A program made the translations under genes and the position numbers. A stretch of 64,000 nucleotides of DNA, taken from NCBI GenBank assembly GCA_003693705.1, contig RBZT01000328.1, forward strand, positions 36,510 through 100,509. Reading direction: 5' to 3'. The notes below the pieces were generated by a model. It had not been told where the DNA came from, ran no database searches, and saw only the letters and a program-made list of their open reading frames with translations. How positions within the stretch are numbered: position 1 is the first letter of the stretch; each line of letters starts with the position of its first letter. Below are positions 59,557-64,000 of this stretch, piece by piece. The stretch comes from Polymyxa betae (lineage: Eukaryota > Endomyxa > Phytomyxea > Plasmodiophorida > Plasmodiophoridae).

Positions 59557-61700
59557 TTATTGTTCATCTTCGTCAGATTGAGATTCGCTTGGTGAGATGA
59601 TCTCATTGCCATAATTATGAGGAATGTTCAAGACACCGGATCCTATCATCCATTTTAACAGTAAATAGTATCCTGGACGCAAAAGATCCGGTCTCCAAAC
59701 GAAGGTGTGGCAAAGGATAGCAGTAGTTAAGGCAAAGGATATAATGTCAAGTTTGGGAATGTTCACAGCAACGTTCTTTGATAACAAAAAATTGGAAATG
59801 CCCTGAATCAATTTCAACCATTTCCTTGGAATGCAAATGCGGATACATACATAATGAAAAGACGTCAACGCCCGTGATAAAACATATAGCGATATTTCGA
59901 TACGTCTCGGTTTTTTCTCTAAGCAGTATTTATTATGGGCAAGCAGAGGCGTTTATAAAATTTATACCTATTGCAACAGTGGCACCAGCACATAACCCAG
60001 CAACATATCCTGTTAGACTTGAAAACAATCCAACACGCCTGCAAACATTTCCATATCAACTATTGACCTTTTCGCAAAAAAAACCCTTGCCTTTGCAGGC
60101 ACGACGATAGCCAGGCAACAGCACAATAACTTGATAAAAAAGTTGAAGACCTCAAGATTCCCATTGCCGTATGAAATACAGTTTGCCAAGGATGATCTAA
60201 CATTTTCTGTGTGAATGTTCAGAATATATGCAGTATATGTCTAGCTCAGTCAAGCGTTACGTTGGTTCTGAACATGAAAAGTGGCAAGAAATAAACAGGG
60301 ATATAAACAGGGACAGCTCGCTTCATTGCAGTGACAACAAAGATTCTATGAAGCCTCTTAGGACAATAATATGCTCCGACATGAGCATACCCAGCAGCTG
60401 TGAAACAGTTATTATGACTCGGGTGCAGAATATTACAGGCTGGCATTTCCCGAGAATAAGGAATCAATCCTTCCTTCGAGCGATACTGATTCAAGATCTG
60501 CAGACTTGAATCTGACAGCACCTCTCCAGCCATTGCTTGACGATAGGCTTCACAGACTGGTCTGGCTTTACCACCTGTTAGCCACATCAATAGCAGTTCC
60601 TGAAAGATTGAAACACATCAAACTTTGATAATCAAGAAACCCTGTGTATGCTGAATCCAGCGATTTCCTGTCAAAGAGCCATGAGTACAGGACTTGGGAT
60701 GAAGACAGTGACATTATTAGTATATCACTGTGAGGAACATTTGGAAGATATCCTTTCTCACATAGAAGTTTACATGCAATTTCTGTACGTTCTGAGCAAT
60801 GACAAGAGAGAATTGCAATTCATTACCTACACCTCTGATTCCAAAGAATATGGCCAATGGTGTTCGATACGATTGTGGAGCTAAACACAAAGATAAACCA
60901 GCTAGACCACCAACAGTAGCAGTGCTGTATCAATTTTACACTGAATTTCTGTTTGGTAATGGAGTAAATATCTGGGACCTTGCCGACAGAATGCCATCAT
61001 AACATTGATCAACAGTAGCCCAAGCTTCTGAAGCATTTCTTATGACAATATCTTGGGAGTTCTCCAAAGATCTTCGGTAAGAAAAATACAGCTGATTCAA
61101 CAGCATCCCGATTTCGAAGACAGTCAGAAACGTGCCAACAAAACCGCCAAATCGTAATATTTTATGCAACCCAAGCGCGTTTCTGCAACAAAACCAAGTT
61201 GAGAGATCTTGTTCGAAAGGTTCATGAGAAATGACTTACAGAGGTTGCTGCTTATCCCAGGCCTTACGTTTAGATTTTGACAAAATGACCTTAAAGCAAA
61301 CATACAAAGCCTGAACTAGATATCATCACAATTAAATAAACAACTACCATTCAAGATAGTCTTACTTGATGCACCGATCATAAAACCTTTGCCAAACCTC
61401 CTAATCGCCCGGCGAGCCAGAAGTCGCAAAAGTTGCAGGAATTTTCGCCTTGATTTCTCAACGTTATCGTCAGGAATCAATGATTCTTCTCCCCTAATCG
61501 CGGACGAACATCAAGGATCAACAGCGCATACAACGAACATTCGCAGCGCGGTACCCAAATCTTGGAAATTCGTCATCAAAGAACTGTAAAGTTCGCAGTC
61601 GATGACGCCGCCGGTCCAGTCCATCTACCGGACGTCTGACTCTTAATTTGGAAAGGTCATTAGCCAGCGACTCCCATCGGGTTAGAGCATTGAGCTCCAT
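59557..61700 (-). CDS. TMEM135: TMEM135-like multi-pass membrane protein
   Basis: TMEM135 proteins are linked to peroxisomal and mitochondrial lipid balance. From ATG 61700 the first exon (to about 61560) ends FPRFG, joined across an intron to a basic exon with FLQLLRLLARRAIRRFGKGF. An exon near 61100-61170 has ILRFGGFVGTFLTVFEIGML. Near 60800-60900 is LAPQSYRTPLAIFFGIRGV. The exon at 60246-60590 has the conserved Cys-rich region ACNILHPSHNNC and AAGYAHVGAYYCPKRLHRIF, then PVYIPVYFLPLFMF, a hallmark of the family. The last exon has TAILCHTFVWRPDLLRPGYY and ends in an acidic tail (SQSDEDEQ). Six or more introns are present. Convergent with the P4H gene, about 130 bases apart. Confidence 0.72.
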
Positions 61701-62388
61701 TTAAAGGAAATGGAAGTGAAGGGGCGGCCTCCTTCATACATACTATAGTAATCGCTATTGTCATGTCATCTCTATGTGATTATCACTTTTAATCTCTAGA
61801 GGTCATCCAAGCTAACACATAACATAATCTCTCGAAAACAGCACCAAAGGATCCTTCCTTGATGATATTTGGAAACGGGGCAGTATACTTATATAGTTTT
61901 TACATCAATATGTTTATTATCGGTGAAACGGGATTATCGGGAATTCAGTGGACGATTTGGCAATTGGAATCTCAAATCTGTCTCACCCCTTAGAGAACCA
62001 ATTGCTTTCACAATTTTCACGTCGTCTTTCAGTGGGGTCAGTGGCAAAGTTGTAAAACTTTGCCACTGACCCCACTATGCTGGCAAGGTTTGGGCAAGGT
62101 TTAGAGATGGGTGCGTATGGGTGCGAGATTTAAGGCAAGGTTTAGCGATTTGGGTGCGGTTTTAGGGGACCTTGATCAGGTCTCAACGGCTGCACAAGTG
62201 CCGCATACGCTCCCACGAGTTCCCACGAACTCAAATTCCAAAATTACCCTATCAATTAAATTGAATTTTGTTTTAGATAAGGTTAGTACTTTATTATGCT
62301 GATTGTTACTGCATTGGTATACCGTCTGGTGGATTTCTTTTGATAATCTGTATGATTTAATAGAATTCTTACACGGTCTCTAACGCTG
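61701..62388. other. Intergenic region with inverted and direct repeats
   Basis: About 690 bases between the TMEM135-like start and the end of the Crinkler/RHS-type gene. It contains a perfect inverted repeat (listed separately), followed at 62089-62160 by short copies of GGCAAGGTTTAG and GGGTGCG. No gene was recognised. Confidence 0.5.
62031..62076. repeat. Perfect 21-bp inverted repeat with 4-base loop
   Basis: The left arm 62031-62051 (AGTGGGGTCAGTGGCAAAGT plus T) is exactly complementary to the right arm 62056-62076, with loop GTAA. Such a hairpin may be a transposon terminus or small foldback element, or form a structured transcript. There is no obvious T-tract beside it. Confidence 0.95.
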
Positions 62389-64000
62389 TTAAAACTCAAC
62401 CCAATCGACATCAATGGCATACTGCTTGATAGGGACTTTCCCTTGCTTAACTGGTTCTGGAGCTTTGCTAGAACTGACAAGTAGCTGTTCAGTTATCCAA
62501 CCTTCATCAAAAGTCTTTTTTGGAACGACAAAAACCAGAAATACATTCTCCTGCGAGACTCCAAGTGATTCACAAAGAAAATCGAAAATCCTCTGCAACG
62601 GAGCATTTTTCACAGGATGATGAGCAGCGATTGTCGTCTGCAGTAAATAAACAGCATCCATACGAGCATACATTCCATCGATACTCGCAAAGTTCATTGA
62701 CTTGGGAAAATAATAGAAAGGAGCAGACCCTTTTTGGATCTCGTTCAACTGAATGATTTGCCGGGACTGGCATGGCTCAAACAAAATAAATATGGCTTCC
62801 AAATGAGACGACAGCGGTCGAGCTTGTTTGGTGATTCTTGTCAAATTGTTCTTCAGCATCTTGTGAATAAAACCTTAAATTTTTCCACGAAAAGACGCAC
62901 TATCAGGATTCGTTTCGTTTTCGAGGGCAAAACGTTTATATTCCAGGAGAGAATGGTTTTGGGATATTTCGATAATTTTTTCTGCAATTGTGCTGGACAG
63001 AAAATCGAGATGATAGAAATTCCATCCCTTTTCGCCATCATCTGGAACGATTTTCAATAGCCACGACGAGAAATTTTGGTCAGATAAACGTTCACGGGTC
63101 TTTACGTACTGGATCAGCGATAAAGCATTCGAGCTTGCAATGGAACCGTTGATTTTGGTTTCCAAGTACTCGAATTTTGGTTAATTACCAAGCACATAGC
63201 GAGCGATGCCTCCAGCCAAAGTGTACCTTTCTTGAATGTCTCGAATCTGAGCATCGGGAGCGAGAATAGAATACAGCGCATTCGCATTTTCAAGCTCTGA
63301 TAACTCCCAAACTGGCATGTACATTATAGGATGATGTCCTTTTTCGAAAGCTCTGAAATCTCGGTTACCTTGAGCTTTGTGGGAGGTAAATAATATCGAA
63401 ATCGCATTCCATCCGACCAAATGGTCGGAATCTCCATCAATGAAACAGATGATATCCTTATTATGCTTGAGCTAGCTGGGAACTAAACTCGATATCCAGG
63501 AATGAATCACCGTCCAGCATCCAATAATCGCTTTTTGAATTTAGCAGGAGAGTCTGGTTGTATTTTTGGCAAAACCCGTTTAATTACCCGGAAAATGCAA
63601 TACAAATAGAAATACGACTTTCCAATTCCGGGATTCCCAGATATTATTAAATTGGAACCTGGACTCGACGTAAGAATTTGCTCCAGGTTATTAATACATA
63701 TCACGATAGCAGTCTCGAATAAAGACATAATAATGCGTCGAATTGAACGTGATCATCGGAGGAAAGTCTTCGTTTCGATGTAATAGAATAGTTCATCCTC
63801 ATAATCCTCTCGAGATACCTTCTGCAAACTCTGTTCCTCCAAGTTTGGATAAACTTCAGTACGTTTACGCTTTCGAGAGGAAATGGGTTGGGCTATTAAG
63901 ACAGGTGAATAAGTATAGGATCCAATTATAAACACGATACTGCCGAATTTACCTGGTGCCTGCTTGCGAAGGGCGGCGAGGTCGTTATGGATGGCGGTGA
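62389..64000 (-). CDS. Crinkler/RHS-type P-loop NTPase, 5' end beyond window
   Basis: The gene runs right to left and its N-terminus lies outside the window. The order of exons is: HNDLAALRKQAP joined across an intron (donor GTAAAT, acceptor TTAATAG, about 63898-63950) to an NLS-like SSRKRKR; SNLIISGNPGIGKSYFYLY, a Walker A P-loop (about 63600-63660); HPIMYMPVWELSELENA near 63310; YTLAGGIARYVLGN near 63190; and a C-terminal half with AIDVDWVEF at the end. This order is known from Crinkler/RHS (CR) proteins of oomycetes, chytrids and other protists. Some of these are secreted host-directed effectors. At least four introns are present. I see no secretion signal because the N-terminus is missing, so effector function is inference. 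Confidence 0.75.

Noticed and set aside
59244..59612. Hydrophobic 122-codon minus-strand frame
   Set aside because: It is the antisense of the acidic prolyl hydroxylase tail (Asp/Glu codons read as Ile/Phe/Val on the other strand) and is not a membrane protein gene.
1..64000. CRISPR array, integrated virus or complete transposon
   Set aside because: No regularly spaced repeats, integrase, reverse transcriptase, transposase or capsid motifs were seen. The only repeats are the minisatellite, in-gene repeats, one short direct repeat and one hairpin.

Overview
This is a gene-dense eukaryotic nuclear window with about 25 protein-coding genes in 64 kb. They lie on both strands and most are broken by short GT-AG introns; those I could phase are about 36-65 nt. 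The proteins are eukaryotic housekeeping proteins. RtcB and archease are both present, although the well-known fungi use a different tRNA ligase. Together with MORN, Kunitz, hevein-like and Crinkler/RHS-type proteins this points to a protist, perhaps a stramenopile (oomycete-like) or a rhizarian such as a phytomyxid. That assignment is inference and I cannot name a species. No rRNA, tRNA, CRISPR array or complete transposon was recognised.

Layout. 0-9.4 kb: a PH-like/FHA protein (-) and a Sen1/senataxin-type RNA/DNA helicase (+), divergent. 9.4-12.4 kb: a multi-pass membrane protein and the exocyst subunit EXO84 (-). 12.9-17.5 kb: a YIPF-type Golgi membrane protein (+), a secreted Kunitz protein (-) and a PH-MORN protein (-). 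17.7-23.6 kb: SLX1 nuclease (+), a NuSAP-like SAP-domain protein (+), a TPR protein (-), an unknown gene (-) and a metallothionein-like cysteine-rich protein (+). 23.6-31.3 kb: a ZIFL-type MFS transporter (-), the PtdIns3P 5-kinase FAB1/PIKfyve (-) and an FKBP (+). 31.4-36.1 kb: archease (-), a long repeat-rich disordered protein (-) and a poorly resolved stretch. 36.1-43.7 kb: a sterol-glucosyltransferase-like gene with an apparent frameshift (+), the EEF1AKMT1/Efm5 methyltransferase (-), a short-chain dehydrogenase that has lost its catalytic Tyr and Lys (+), a minisatellite, a mitochondrial cytochrome c/ascorbate-type peroxidase (+) and a GPI-anchored hevein-like protein (-). 44.7-54 kb: RtcB (+), COG5 (+) and the FACT subunit SPT16 (-). 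54.3-61.7 kb: COQ10 (+), an unknown gene (+), a DOMON-cytochrome b561 protein (+), a prolyl 4-hydroxylase (+) and a TMEM135-like protein (-). 61.7-64 kb: a region with a perfect 21-bp inverted repeat, then a Crinkler/RHS-type P-loop NTPase gene (-) that runs off the window.

The genes do not form an operon. Themes are membrane traffic (EXO84, COG5, YIPF, FAB1), RNA ligation (RtcB with its cofactor archease), genome maintenance and chromatin (SEN1, SLX1, SPT16, NuSAP-like), mitochondrial and redox functions (COQ10, peroxidase, b561, TMEM135-like) and cell-surface or secreted proteins (Kunitz, hevein-like). Exon boundaries were inferred by eye from reading frame, splice sites and family motifs, so gene ends are firmer than internal splice sites.
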